A stretch of 64,000 bases of DNA from Sulfitobacter geojensis. GTDB taxonomy: Bacteria; Pseudomonadota; Alphaproteobacteria; Rhodobacterales; Rhodobacteraceae. This document shows positions 16,905 through 26,050 of this stretch, one piece after another. Each line of letters begins with the position of its first letter. Within the stretch, counting starts at the first letter, position 1. The stretch is from NCBI RefSeq assembly GCF_000622325.1, contig NZ_JASE01000001.1, forward strand, positions 1 through 64,000, read 5' to 3'. The notes under the pieces are model-generated. The model saw only the letters and a program-made list of their open reading frames with translations. It was not told the DNA's origin and searched no databases. The translations under genes were made by a program, and so were the position numbers.

Positions 16905-17936
16905 TTATCCCCGCTTCAGCGCATCAAGCCCGTGTTGGGCGAAGATGGGCACAAATGCACCGACCTTCATTGCCCGTTCGGGGTTAGACGCATTCCCGTC
17001 CAGCGCCCGTTTTAACACGCCCTGAATGATCCCTGCCATACGGAAGAAGCAAAACCCAAGGTAGTAGCCAAAATTATCGATCCCGTTCAGCCCGCGACGT
17101 CTGCAATAGGCCGCGATGAATTCCTGATCCGATGGCAATCCCAGCGCCGCGCGGTCAAGCCCGCCCATACCGCGCCCTTCGGCGCCTGCCGGCAATTGCC
17201 ATTGCATAATGACCGCTGCCAGATCCGCGAAAGGGTGACCAATCGTTGACAGCTCCCAATCAAGCACCGCGCGACAGTCCGTCGTTTCGGCATCAAAGAT
17301 CATATTGTCGAGCCGGTAATCCCCATGCACCAGCGTGCGTTGCCCGTCATCTTCGGGCCGTGCTTCGACCAGCAGGTTCATCAATTCGTCCATCGCCGGA
17401 ATGCTCTGGGTTTCGGACGCTTTATATTGCTTGGTCCAACGCGCCACCTGCCGTTCGAAGTAATTTCCTTCGGGGCCATAGTCACTTAGGCCGGCCGCGT
17501 TGATATCAACCTGATGCAAGGCCGCTAACACGCGGTTCATCTCGTCCGTGATACCGCCACGCTCCGCAGGTGTCAGATCGGGCATCGCCGGTTCATTAAA
17601 GTTCCGGCCCGGCACGTGGTCCATGATATAAAACATCGACCCGATGACATCGTCATCTTCGCACAGCAGATGCATCTTGCTGACCGGTACGTCCGATCCC
17701 TGCAATGCCTTTTGCACCCGGAATTCACGATCCACCGCATGGGCGGATTTCAACAAAACCCCCGGTGGTTTGCGGCGCAAAACATAATTCTTTGCCGGTG
17801 TTTTCAGCATAAAGGTCGGGTTACTTTGCCCACCTTGAAACTTGGTCACCGTCATCGGCCCCTCGAACCCCGGCAGGGACTCCTTGAGATATGCAGCAAC
17901 CGCTGCTTCGTCCAAAGTCTGTGTATCTACGCTCAT
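16905..17936 (-). CDS. APH-fold phosphotransferase, ACAD10 N-domain/LvaA-like
   Basis: 343 residues of aminoglycoside-phosphotransferase fold. Lys in NYVLRRKPPG, the catalytic loop LVHGDYRLDNMIFD (HGDxxxxN) and the metal-binding AVLDWELSTIGHPFADLA are all intact, so it should be an active kinase. Such kinases in acyl-CoA clusters correspond to the N-terminal domain of mammalian ACAD10/ACAD11 and to LvaA of P. putida, which phosphorylates 4-hydroxyacyl-CoA. A matching ACAD10/11-type dehydrogenase is encoded at 1657-2973. It lies between a histidine phosphatase and IclR in the large minus-strand operon. The substrate is inferred by homology; antibiotic resistance is unlikely. Confidence 0.9.
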   Translation of the reverse strand: MSVDTQTLDEAAVAAYLKESLPGFEGPMTVTKFQGGQSNPTFMLKTPAKNYVLRRKPPGVLLKSAHAVDREFRVQKALQGSDVPVSKMHLLCEDDDVIGSMFYIMDHVPGRNFNEPAMPDLTPAERGGITDEMNRVLAALHQVDINAAGLSDYGPEGNYFERQVARWTKQYKASETQSIPAMDELMNLLVEARPEDDGQRTLVHGDYRLDNMIFDAETTDCRAVLDWELSTIGHPFADLAAVIMQWQLPAGAEGRGMGGLDRAALGLPSDQEFIAAYCRRRGLNGIDNFGYYLGFCFFRMAGIIQGVLKRALDGNASNPERAMKVGAFVPIFAQHGLDALKRG

Positions 17937-17945
17937 GCTCTTCCC

Positions 17946-18596
17946 TCAGCTATAGCTTAGCAGGTCCGCGCCCGAAGGCGTCATAAAATGCGGTGTCGCG
18001 TTGAATTCATGCAAACCGAATTTCGGCCCCGAAAACATGAACCGCGACATGGCGGTGTTTTTGACCTGCAAATTCAATTCCATCATGTGACGCTTGTCTG
18101 CCCCGAGGGCCATTGCGGTCATCTGCCCGATGACACCCCCGGATGAAATCACCAGAACCCGCTTGGCTTTTGTGTCGCAGGCAAAAGCGCGCGCTGCTTC
18201 GACCCGCGCGGCAAATTCGGCGTAGGTTTCAGACGCACCATCAAATGCCGCATCCTGCCATTCAAACACCGTTTCGCGCAGCGCACGAAAATGCGTTTTG
18301 CGGTCTCCTTTGACCAGATCCGGCACGTCGCCCTTGAACCGCGCGTGCAGCAGGTCACCAAAGTCATATTCGTTAAAACCTGCGTGTTCTTCCGGTGCTT
18401 GCGCAAATCCCATCGAAGAAAGCGTATCGCGCTGGCGCTTTAACGTTCCGGTTACCAGTCGGTCCGGCACCCAGCCGGTTTCGCGCAAAAGGGCACCGAT
18501 AGCCTCGGATTGTTTATGCCCCAGATCGGACAGAACATCATAGTTGTCCTGCCCGAAAGAGGCTTGCCCGTGGCGAATGACCAGAAGTTCGCTCAT
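17946..18596 (-). CDS. histidine phosphatase family protein (atypical second site)
   Basis: 216 residues of the phosphoglycerate-mutase-like fold. The phosphoacceptor motif LLVIRHGQASFG is intact. In the C-terminal motif, where most members have VxHGG, this protein has VLVISSGGVIGQ, so Ser replaces the second catalytic His. Members with SGG at this place exist, as far as I recall, so it may be a subgroup rather than a dead enzyme. Its stop lies nine bases from the kinase start, and its own start overlaps the NPD gene. A phosphatase beside the ACAD10-type kinase may remove or recycle phosphate from dead-end phospho-acyl intermediates (inference). Confidence 0.88.
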   Translation of the reverse strand: MSELLVIRHGQASFGQDNYDVLSDLGHKQSEAIGALLRETGWVPDRLVTGTLKRQRDTLSSMGFAQAPEEHAGFNEYDFGDLLHARFKGDVPDLVKGDRKTHFRALRETVFEWQDAAFDGASETYAEFAARVEAARAFACDTKAKRVLVISSGGVIGQMTAMALGADKRHMMELNLQVKNTAMSRFMFSGPKFGLHEFNATPHFMTPSGADLLSYS

Positions 18597-19585
18597 GAAA
18601 ACTCTGCTGCCAGCTTTTTGCCCGCCACAAAGTATTCATCCGCCATCCGGTCGACAATTGCACCTGCTGGTCCGACAGATTTGATCGCACCGATCCCCTG
18701 ACCCGAACCCCAGATGGTTTTCCACGCTTTGGGTTTTTCGCGATCCGACCCGAAGTTCATCGAGGACGCATCCGCCTGCGGCAGATTATCGGGGTCCATG
18801 CCTGCAGCAGTCACCGATCCTTTCAGGTAGTTGCCCCACACACCGGTGAACAGGGACGAATAAACGATGTCTTCCGCACCTGAATCGACAATCATATCCT
18901 TGTATCCCTGATCCGCATTCGCCTCGTCTGTGGCGATGAACGGTGATCCGGTATAGCCCAGATCGGCCCCCATCGCCCGCGCGCCCAGCAGGGATTCACC
19001 TGTGGCAATTGATCCCGACAAGGCAAGCGGCCCGTCGAACCATTCGCGGATTTCGCGGACCAGAGCGAAGGGTGATTGCTGGCCGGCATGGCCACCGGCA
19101 CCCGCCGCCACAGCCACCAGACCGTCAGCCCCTTTTTCAATCGCCTTTTTGGCAAAGCGGTTGTTGATGATGTCATGCATTACAATGCCACCACAGGAAT
19201 GGGCGGCCTCGTTCACCTCGACGCGCGCGCCCAGTGACGTGATCCAGATCGGTACCTCGTGTTTCACGCAAATCTCCAGATCACGCTCAAGACGTTCATT
19301 CGAGCGATGCACAATCTGGTTTACCGCAAAAGGTGCCGCAGGGGTGTCCGGGTTCGCTTGGTTATGACGATCCAGCTCTTCGCGGATTTCGGTCAGCCAA
19401 GTGTCAAGCAACGGGTGCTCGCCCGCACCTTCGCGCGCATTCAACGCCGGAAACGATCCGACGATGCCGGCTTTGCACTGGGCAATCACCAGTTTCGGCA
19501 CCGAGATGATAAACAGAGGTGAGGCAATCAGCGGAATGCGCAGCCCTTGCAGCGCCTTGGGAAGATGTGAATCGTTGCGGGCCAT
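18593..19585 (-). CDS. NPD-family flavoprotein (nitronate monooxygenase-like)
   Basis: Start chosen at 19585 because TTGGAGG lies just upstream; the frame is open to 19657 without a better site. The 330-residue TIM-barrel flavoprotein has PLIASPLFIISVPKLVIAQ at the start, the FMN-binding GGHAGQQSPFALV and ALSGSIATGESLLGARAMGA, and GYTGSPFIATDEA. Family members oxidise nitronates or act as NADH:quinone or enoyl reductases; many in catabolic clusters are of unknown substrate. The gene lies between thiolase (75 bases upstream) and the phosphatase (ATGA overlap). A role in reducing a double bond in the acyl chain is possible but not shown. Confidence 0.87.
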   Translation of the reverse strand: MARNDSHLPKALQGLRIPLIASPLFIISVPKLVIAQCKAGIVGSFPALNAREGAGEHPLLDTWLTEIREELDRHNQANPDTPAAPFAVNQIVHRSNERLERDLEICVKHEVPIWITSLGARVEVNEAAHSCGGIVMHDIINNRFAKKAIEKGADGLVAVAAGAGGHAGQQSPFALVREIREWFDGPLALSGSIATGESLLGARAMGADLGYTGSPFIATDEANADQGYKDMIVDSGAEDIVYSSLFTGVWGNYLKGSVTAAGMDPDNLPQADASSMNFGSDREKPKAWKTIWGSGQGIGAIKSVGPAGAIVDRMADEYFVAGKKLAAEFS

Positions 19586-19660
19586 GGAGCCTCCAAATGC
19601 GTTCATATTGATCGTAAGGGGGCGGGTGAAACCGCCCCTCTTGTTTGCAAATCTCAAGGG

Positions 19661-20857
19661 TTACAGAACCTCGAACAGGCCCGCAGCACCCATGCCGCCA
19701 CCCACACACATGGTGCAGACAACGTATTTCGCGCCGCGGCGTTTGCCTTCGATCAGGGCGTGGCCGACCATGCGCGCACCGGACATGCCGTAAGGGTGAC
19801 CAATAGAAATCGCGCCGCCGTTTACGTTGAGCAGCTCGTCAGGGATGCCCAAGACATCACGCGACTGGATGACCTGAACCGCAAAGGCTTCATTCAGCTC
19901 CCACAGACCGATATCGTCCATCTTCAGGCCATGCGCCTTAAGCAACGCGGGCACGGCGTAGATCGGGCCAATGCCCATCTCGTCCGGCTCACATCCGGCG
20001 GCCATTACACCGACATAACGACCCAGCGGCTGCAAGCCCGCCTTTTCGGCGGCTTTCGCTTCCATCACAACAGACGCAGACGCACCATCGCTCAGCTGCG
20101 ATGCGTTACCTGCGGTGATGAACTTGCCTTCTTTGATGTGGATACCGTCCTTATGCACCGGCTTCAGTCCGGCAAGGTTTTCGGCGGATGTGCCGGGGCG
20201 GTTGCCCTCGTCTTTTTCCAGCGTCACCTCGTGCGAGGAGATTTCCTTGGTCTCGCGGTCCTGGATCATCATCGTTGAGGTCAGCGGCACGATTTCGTCA
20301 TCGAACTTACCCGCTTCCTGCGCGAGATGGGTGCGTTCCTGTGAACGTGCCGCATATTCATCCTGACGCTCGCGGCTGACGTTATAGCGTTCCGCGACTG
20401 TCTCTGCTGTTTCCAGCATCGACATGTAAATCTCGGGCTTGTGCTCCATCAGCCATTTGTCGGCCTTCACACGCATCTCTGGCGTTTGCACCATCGAAAT
20501 ACTCTCGACGCCGCCGCCAACAACAACATCCATGCCGTCCATGACAACCTGCTTGGCCGCCGTGGCAATCGCCATCATGCCAGAGGCGCACTGGCGATCC
20601 ATCGACATGCCCGCGACAGTGACCGGCAGACCCGCACGGATCGCTGCTTGGCGCGCGATATTGCCGCCGGAATGACCCTGCTGCAAAGCCGCACCCAAAA
20701 GCACGTCCTGCACAGCACTCGGATCAACGCCTGCGCGTTCGACCGCGTGGGCGATGGCGTGGCCCGCCAATTCCTGTGGTGTCGTATTGTTGAAAGCGCC
20801 TCGATAAGCTTTGCCAATCGGGGTCCGTGCGGTGGAAACGATAACTGCGTCACGCAT
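19661..20857 (-). CDS. acetyl-CoA acetyltransferase (thiolase)
   Basis: 398 residues, normal for thiolase. The nucleophile Cys is in [17 protein letters not shown], the His/Asn region is LNEAFAVQV followed by [18 protein letters not shown] with its catalytic His, and the second Cys is in [19 protein letters not shown]. All catalytic residues are present. It cleaves 3-ketoacyl-CoA with CoA to give acetyl-CoA and a shortened acyl-CoA. It belongs to the nine-gene operon and is separated from the upstream SDR by 22 bases that include a good ribosome site. Confidence 0.95.
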   Translation of the reverse strand: MRDAVIVSTARTPIGKAYRGAFNNTTPQELAGHAIAHAVERAGVDPSAVQDVLLGAALQQGHSGGNIARQAAIRAGLPVTVAGMSMDRQCASGMMAIATAAKQVVMDGMDVVVGGGVESISMVQTPEMRVKADKWLMEHKPEIYMSMLETAETVAERYNVSRERQDEYAARSQERTHLAQEAGKFDDEIVPLTSTMMIQDRETKEISSHEVTLEKDEGNRPGTSAENLAGLKPVHKDGIHIKEGKFITAGNASQLSDGASASVVMEAKAAEKAGLQPLGRYVGVMAAGCEPDEMGIGPIYAVPALLKAHGLKMDDIGLWELNEAFAVQVIQSRDVLGIPDELLNVNGGAISIGHPYGMSGARMVGHALIEGKRRGAKYVVCTMCVGGGMGAAGLFEVL

Positions 20858-20879
20858 GTGTTTTCTCCTTAAATTCTGA

Positions 20880-21803
20880 TTACCAATCCAGCTTCAGGCC
20901 GCGGGCCTTGGCTGCATTGAGTGCATATTTCTTGGTCTGGCTGAACGCGTCTTGCAGGTCTTCCTGACCTTCTGGATCATTCATTTCGGCAAATCGCGCG
21001 GCAATTGTTTCGGGCGTGTTATCGCCCTCCATCAGCGTGATGCCTTGGGTCTCGTAGACCCGGGTCTGGGCAAAACTGCCCGCACCGGCGCCCATAATAA
21101 ACCGGCTCGGCGCGTCTTCACTCACCAGATACAACAAACCGGGCGTGATCGTTTCAGGTGCCAACAGTGCAGCCGCTTCGGCTGGCAGCAATTCCTCTGT
21201 CATCCGTGTTGCCGCAGTCGGCGCCAGCGTGTTGACGCGGATATTGTCCCGCGCGCCTTCCATATGCAGCACGTTCATCAGACCCATCATCGCCGCTTTG
21301 GCCGCGCCATAGTTCGACTGGCCAAAGTTGCCATAAAGCCCTGACCCTGACGCCGTAAACACGATCCGTCCGTATTTCTGTTCGCGCATGATCGGCCAAC
21401 AGGCATGGGCCACATTGGCGGAACCGATCAGATGCACATCCACGACTTTGCGGAAATCCGACATCTCCATCTTGGCGAATGTTTTGTCGCGCAGAATACC
21501 CGCGTTGTTGACGGCAATGTCCACGCGGCCCCAGGCATCCATCGCTTTCGCGACCATATCTTTAACGCCAGCCTCATCCGACACATCGCAGCCGTGCGCC
21601 ATCGCATCGCCGCCCATCGCTTTGATTTCGGCAACGACAGCGTCGGCTGCTTGCGAGGACGAACCGGTGCCATCACGCGACACACCAAGGTCGTTCACAA
21701 CGACCTTGGCCCCCCGCTGGGCAAGACCCAAAGCGTGGCTGCGACCAAGACCAGTGCCCGCGCCGGTGACAATTGCCACCCGCCCTTCAAATGAAATCGC
21801 CAT
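20880..21803 (-). CDS. SDR family oxidoreductase, MFE-2-like 3-hydroxyacyl-CoA dehydrogenase
   Basis: 307 residues, longer than a classical [23 protein letters not shown] and [20 protein letters not shown] are typical of the dehydrogenase domain of peroxisomal multifunctional enzyme 2. [30 protein letters not shown] (Ser and YxxxK) complete the active site. The C-terminal 60 residues extend beyond the SDR core. It likely oxidises an (R)- or branched 3-hydroxyacyl-CoA with NAD+, which a MaoC-type hydratase such as that at 27764 could supply (inference). Its start overlaps the neighbouring SDR stop. Confidence 0.9.
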   Translation of the reverse strand: MAISFEGRVAIVTGAGTGLGRSHALGLAQRGAKVVVNDLGVSRDGTGSSSQAADAVVAEIKAMGGDAMAHGCDVSDEAGVKDMVAKAMDAWGRVDIAVNNAGILRDKTFAKMEMSDFRKVVDVHLIGSANVAHACWPIMREQKYGRIVFTASGSGLYGNFGQSNYGAAKAAMMGLMNVLHMEGARDNIRVNTLAPTAATRMTEELLPAEAAALLAPETITPGLLYLVSEDAPSRFIMGAGAGSFAQTRVYETQGITLMEGDNTPETIAARFAEMNDPEGQEDLQDAFSQTKKYALNAAKARGLKLDW

Positions 21804-22624
21804 CAGTGCAGCGCCTGTTCAAAGATGTTCGGCCCTGACATCACATTGATACCACCGCTCACCGGAATGATCGCCCCTGTCACATAGGCACCGCCGCGTC
21901 CGCACAGAAACAACATACAGCCTGCGATATCTTCGTCCCGACCGACGCGCCCGACCGGCACATCCTTGCCCACCTTTTCGCGCGTGTCTTCGTCATGGGT
22001 CGCGAAGGCTGTCATCTTGGAAACAAACGGACCCGGTGCCAATGCATTCACAGTGACGTGTTTACCCGCAAGCTCCTTGCCCAGGATCCGCGTCATATGA
22101 TGCACTGCGGCTTTCGACATGGAATAGGAGTAAGCGCCATCGCCCATTTCCCGTTCCCCCATGACGGATCCCACATTGATCACCCGCGCGGGATCATCCA
22201 CAGAACCCGATGCAATCAACATCGGCAACAGTTTCTGCGTCAGATCAAACATCCCTGCCACATTCACATTCATCACCTTTTCCCACGCTTTGTGGGGGAA
22301 GTCGCCCAAGGGGGCGCCCCATGTGATGCCCGCGTTGTTCATTAGAATATCAAGCCTATCAGTACGTTCCTTGACGGCGGCAACCAATGCATCAACGCCG
22401 GCTTCGCTGCCTACATCACCGGCAAAACCGATCGCTTTGCCCGAAGCGCCCAAGGCGTTCAGCTCTGCCGCTACCGCTTCGCAAGCATCGCCCTTGCGGC
22501 TGGCCATCAAAACGGTCGCACCTGCACGCACCAATGCCTCGCAAGCCATGCGCCCGATGCCTGTGGCACCGCCGGTGACCAACGCCACTTTTCCGTCCAA
22601 CCGAAATAGTGATTGAATATCCAT
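21803..22624 (-). CDS. SDR family oxidoreductase
   Basis: Start set at 22624: GAGAGGG precedes this ATG, while the longer frame (22702) would lie inside the upstream acyl-CoA dehydrogenase gene. 273 residues. VTGGATGIGRMACEALV binds the cofactor; NNAGITWGAPLG carries NAG; INVGSVMGEREMGDGAYSYSMSK carries Ser and YxxxK. VTGAIIPVSGGINVM is the standard C-terminus. The start lies just past the TAA of the acyl-CoA dehydrogenase, so the two are coupled. Likely a keto/hydroxyacyl-CoA oxidoreductase of the same pathway; substrate unknown. Confidence 0.9.
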   Translation of the reverse strand: MDIQSLFRLDGKVALVTGGATGIGRMACEALVRAGATVLMASRKGDACEAVAAELNALGASGKAIGFAGDVGSEAGVDALVAAVKERTDRLDILMNNAGITWGAPLGDFPHKAWEKVMNVNVAGMFDLTQKLLPMLIASGSVDDPARVINVGSVMGEREMGDGAYSYSMSKAAVHHMTRILGKELAGKHVTVNALAPGPFVSKMTAFATHDEDTREKVGKDVPVGRVGRDEDIAGCMLFLCGRGGAYVTGAIIPVSGGINVMSGPNIFEQALH

Positions 22625-22625
22625 C

Positions 22626-23741
22626 TTAGAACCCTCTCGCCGCTGCGATCTTTTCGGCGTGATAGGAATAATCCCCCAGCCATTCTGCACCCACGCGGGC
22701 ACGCTTCATATAAAAGCCCATGTCGAATGCATCCGTCATGCCGATCCCGCCATGCATTTGCACACCTTCGATCACGGACAGTTTCGCAGTATCCGTCGCA
22801 CGCGCCTTGGCCAGCGAAACCGCCAGCTCGGCATTTTCGGGATCATTGTCGAGCATCCGGCCTGCATTCAGGATCGCCGATGCCGTCACTTCGATTTCGC
22901 ACCACAAATGCGCCGCGCGGTGTTGCAGCGCCTGAAAGCGGCCGATTTCGACCCCGAACTGTTTACGTTCCTTCAGATAGTCCACCGTCATCGCAAAGGC
23001 GCCAGCCGACAGGCCGGACATTTCAGCAGCCAACGCGGCCTGCCCCGCCTGCAATGCAGGTTTCAAAACATCCATCGCGCGATCAACTGACCCCAGAACA
23101 TCATCGCCCGTTGCCTCGACATCGTCAAAAGTGATCCGTGCCGCATCGCGCGCATCAATCATATTGGACGCATCGCGCTGAATGCCCGCACGATCGGCAG
23201 GGATATCAAACAGGGTCAGCCCGCTTTCGGTACGCGCCAGAACCAGAAGGCGATCCGCCAGCGCCCCGTCGACGACAAATTGCTTTTTGCCGTTCAAACG
23301 GAAACCGTTGCCGTCCGCCTTGGCTTCCATTGCCGTGCCTTCAGGGTCAAACTTGATCCCTTCATCAACCGCCAAGGCATAGGTCGCTTCACCGCTTGCG
23401 ATCTTTGCCAATGCGTCACTGGCCCGCGCATCAGAGACTTGTCTAAGCGCCGTTGCCGCAATCACAGCGCTGGATAAAAACGGTGAAACCGCAAGGGTCT
23501 TGCCCATTTCCTGCGCAATCACATTGGCCGCTGCAAACCCCATATCGGATCCGCCTGCGTCCTCAGGCACCAGCACACCGGCCCAGCCCATGTCGGCCAT
23601 TTCTTTCCACAAAGCACGATCAAACGTTTGCCCCGCATCCCGCATTTCGCGGAACTTCGAAACAGGTGCAGCCCCATCGAGAAACCCGCGCGCCATGTCG
23701 GCCAGCATTGTTTCTTCTTCGGTCAGTACAAGTTTGTTCAT
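22626..23741 (-). CDS. acyl-CoA dehydrogenase, subunit lacking the usual catalytic Glu region
   Basis: 371 residues with the acyl-CoA dehydrogenase N-, middle- and C-domains (GWAGVLVPEDAGGSDMGFA; SVIEGVQMHGGIGMTDAFDM). The C-terminus ends ARVGAEWLGDYSYHAEKIA, where classical enzymes have the EGTSE-type catalytic loop; no Glu is there. The gene overlaps the next acyl-CoA dehydrogenase (23738) by four bases, and that protein does carry the loop. This matches two-subunit acyl-CoA dehydrogenases such as the ChsE/FadE pairs of actinobacterial steroid catabolism, where the two chains share one FAD site. A heteromeric enzyme is inferred. Confidence 0.9.
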   Translation of the reverse strand: MNKLVLTEEETMLADMARGFLDGAAPVSKFREMRDAGQTFDRALWKEMADMGWAGVLVPEDAGGSDMGFAAANVIAQEMGKTLAVSPFLSSAVIAATALRQVSDARASDALAKIASGEATYALAVDEGIKFDPEGTAMEAKADGNGFRLNGKKQFVVDGALADRLLVLARTESGLTLFDIPADRAGIQRDASNMIDARDAARITFDDVEATGDDVLGSVDRAMDVLKPALQAGQAALAAEMSGLSAGAFAMTVDYLKERKQFGVEIGRFQALQHRAAHLWCEIEVTASAILNAGRMLDNDPENAELAVSLAKARATDTAKLSVIEGVQMHGGIGMTDAFDMGFYMKRARVGAEWLGDYSYHAEKIAAARGF

Positions 23742-24904
23742 GCCGGCAACCCCAATACACGTCGTGATACAATCGACAGCATCACCTCGGATGTGCCGCC
23801 TTCAATCGAATTCGCTTTGGTGCGCAGCCAGTCGCCTGCACGGTTGCCCAACGGACCGTCCCACTCAAGCGCATCGGACCCGCCTGCCGACATCATCAGC
23901 TCGTGCCGCTGCTTGTTCAGCTCTGTACCCATATACTTGAGCATCGCAGACGCATCGCCAGCGCCCTGCCCGGCTTCGGCCTGATCCTTGTACCGCTCCA
24001 GCGTCAGCCCGATCGACAGAGCGTCAATCTCGCAACGCATCGCATCAGCCCGCAAAGTCGCATCCATCTCTTCCATGGTGTCCGAAATTACCGCACCCAA
24101 GGCACGACCACCGCCGGACAGCCCCGCGCCACCACCGGAAATCATCTCGCGCTCGTGGGTCAGCAGATATTTCGCCACATCCCAGCCGCGGTTCTCGGTC
24201 CCGACGATCTGTTCTTTCGGAATCACCGCATCGGTAAAGAATGTTTCGCAGAATGGGGAAATACCCGAGATCATCTTGATCGGCCGCGTCTCTACACCCG
24301 CCTGTTCCATGTCGCACAGCAGGAATGAGATGCCCTTGTGCTTGGGTGCATCTTTGTCCGTGCGCACCAGTGCGAAAATCCAGTCGGCCTGATCCGCGTA
24401 AGAGGTCCAGATTTTTTGGCCGTTGACCAACCAGTGATCACCTTTGTCCTCGCCCTTGGTTTGGACGTTCGCCAAATCGGAACCCGCACCCGGTTCTGAA
24501 TACCCCTGACACCAGCGCACTTCGCCGCGCGCGATTGGCGGCAGATAATGCAGTTTTTGTTCGTGCGACCCAAAGTGCAACAAAGCTGGTCCAAGCATCC
24601 AGATACCAAAGGACTGCAACGGCGAGCGCGCATTGATCGCACCCATTTCTTCGTGAAAAATCTTTTCCTGATCCCGCGTCAGACCCGCACCGCCGTATTC
24701 AACGGGCCAGGTCGGGACTGTGTACCCTTTGGCCGCGCAGCGCTCGAGCCACTGCTTTTGGGCGTCAGAGGTGAAAACCCAATTCTTGCCGCCCCAGCAT
24801 ATCGCGTTCTCGGCCAGCCCGCCGTCCCGCATCTCTTGCGGGCAGTTCTCTTGCAGCCAATCTCGCAATTGCGCGCGAAATTCTTCTGTCGGGTTCACAG
24901 TCAT
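23738..24904 (-). CDS. acyl-CoA dehydrogenase, catalytic subunit
   Basis: 388 residues. GYSEPGAGSDLANVQTKGE and VNGQKIWTSYADQADWIF are the flavin-contacting motifs; SIEGGTSEVMLSIVSRRVLG at the C-terminus contains the catalytic-loop Glu. It dehydrogenates acyl-CoA to 2-enoyl-CoA and passes electrons to ETF. It is the first gene of the nine-gene minus-strand operon, read from a divergent promoter region shared with the oxidoreductase at 25043. With the overlapping second acyl-CoA dehydrogenase gene it probably forms a mixed tetramer. Confidence 0.92.
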   Translation of the reverse strand: MTVNPTEEFRAQLRDWLQENCPQEMRDGGLAENAICWGGKNWVFTSDAQKQWLERCAAKGYTVPTWPVEYGGAGLTRDQEKIFHEEMGAINARSPLQSFGIWMLGPALLHFGSHEQKLHYLPPIARGEVRWCQGYSEPGAGSDLANVQTKGEDKGDHWLVNGQKIWTSYADQADWIFALVRTDKDAPKHKGISFLLCDMEQAGVETRPIKMISGISPFCETFFTDAVIPKEQIVGTENRGWDVAKYLLTHEREMISGGGAGLSGGGRALGAVISDTMEEMDATLRADAMRCEIDALSIGLTLERYKDQAEAGQGAGDASAMLKYMGTELNKQRHELMMSAGGSDALEWDGPLGNRAGDWLRTKANSIEGGTSEVMLSIVSRRVLGLPA

Positions 24905-24947
24905 TCTTCAATTCCTCCCTAAAGACGTCACGTCAATTTGCGGACAT

Positions 24948-24968
24948 CCATTCCGCTGTGCAGAATGG
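24948..24968. promoter_or_regulatory. 21-bp palindrome in divergent promoter, candidate operator
   Basis: CCATTC and GAATGG form perfect 6-bp arms, with GC/GC pairs nearer the centre also matching, giving an imperfect 21-bp dyad. It lies in the 138-base gap between the nine-gene minus-strand operon and the plus-strand oxidoreductase. The last gene of that operon is an IclR regulator, which is the natural candidate to bind here. Binding is inferred. Confidence 0.5.
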
Positions 24969-25042
24969 CGAACCGAATTGCGATTGACAAGTCACGACGC
25001 CACGTCCCACTTTCAGCGCAAAGCCATAGGGGGGAGAAAACG

Positions 25043-26041
25043 ATGAAAGCGATGCTCAGTAAAGAGGTCGGCGGTCCGGAGACTTTGGTGTTGGAAGATT
25101 TGCCCACGCCGGAACCGGGTAAAAACCAGGTGCGCATCAAGGTGCATGCAGCGGGTGTGAACTTTCCCGATACATTGATCATCCGCGATATGTACCAGAT
25201 GAAACCGCCCCGCCCCTTTGCCCCCGGTGGTGAAATTGCCGGCGAGGTCGAAGCACTGGGCGAAGGTGTCACACATCTGAACGTTGGCGACCGTGTTTTG
25301 GGCATGACCGGCTTTGGCGGGTTTGCCACACAGGTGGTTGCAGATGCCGGACGTGTAATCAAAATTCCCGACAGCATGCCTTACGAAGAGGCGGCGTGTT
25401 TCGTGCTGACCTACGGTACCTCGCATCACGCGTTGAAAGACCGCGCCGCGATTCAACCCGGCGAATCCTTGTTGATCCTTGGTGCCGCTGGCGGTGTTGG
25501 CGTTGCAGCCATCGAGCTTGGCAAAGCTGCGGGTGCAAAGGTGATTGCGGCTGTTTCCTCTGAAGAAAAGGCGCAGTTCTGTCGTGACCTCGGTGCGGAT
25601 GAAACCATCATTTATTCGCGCGAAATGTCTGACCGCGCGACCCAAAAAGAGTTCTCGAACGAGATCAAAAAACTGGCAGGCGGCGACGGTGTTGATGTCG
25701 TTTATGATGCCGTCGGCGGCGATTACGCGGAACCTGCCGTGCGCGCATTGGCATGGAAAGGGCGCTACCTTGTTGTCGGCTTTCCCGCCGGTATCCCCAA
25801 AATCCCGCTGAACCTGACCCTGCTGAAAGGCTGTCAGATTGTCGGCGTCTTTTGGGGCGCGCATACGGCCCGCGAACCCCAAAACCACGTGGAAAACATG
25901 GGCGATTTGTTCCGCCTTTACGGCGAAGGCAAGATCAAGCCGCGCATCTCTGCCAGCTATCCGTTGGCGCAGGCAGGCGATGCCTTGAACCTTTTGTCAG
26001 ACCGCAAGGTACTGGGCAAAGTTGTGGTTACAATGGCGTAA
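25043..26041 (+). CDS. quinone oxidoreductase-type MDR protein
   Basis: Start at 25043 chosen for the strong GGGGGGAG upstream; the open frame begins earlier in the promoter. The 332-residue zinc-free medium-chain reductase has VHAAGVNFPDTLIIRDMYQ and PFAPGGEIAGEVEALGEGV in the catalytic domain, and LGAAGGVGVAAIELGKAAGA in the NADPH-binding fold. It reduces quinones or enoyl compounds with NADPH in the cytosol. It diverges from the acyl-CoA operon and probably shares its regulator. Reduction of an enoyl-CoA is possible, but quinone reductase is the safe name. Confidence 0.9.
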   Translation: MKAMLSKEVGGPETLVLEDLPTPEPGKNQVRIKVHAAGVNFPDTLIIRDMYQMKPPRPFAPGGEIAGEVEALGEGVTHLNVGDRVLGMTGFGGFATQVVADAGRVIKIPDSMPYEEAACFVLTYGTSHHALKDRAAIQPGESLLILGAAGGVGVAAIELGKAAGAKVIAAVSSEEKAQFCRDLGADETIIYSREMSDRATQKEFSNEIKKLAGGDGVDVVYDAVGGDYAEPAVRALAWKGRYLVVGFPAGIPKIPLNLTLLKGCQIVGVFWGAHTAREPQNHVENMGDLFRLYGEGKIKPRISASYPLAQAGDALNLLSDRKVLGKVVVTMA

Positions 26042-26050
26042 CTGTGGGGC

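Noticed and set aside
16905..17936. Aminoglycoside resistance kinase
   Set aside because: The fold is shared, but the operon context and the linked ACAD10/11-type dehydrogenase point to acyl-CoA metabolism.
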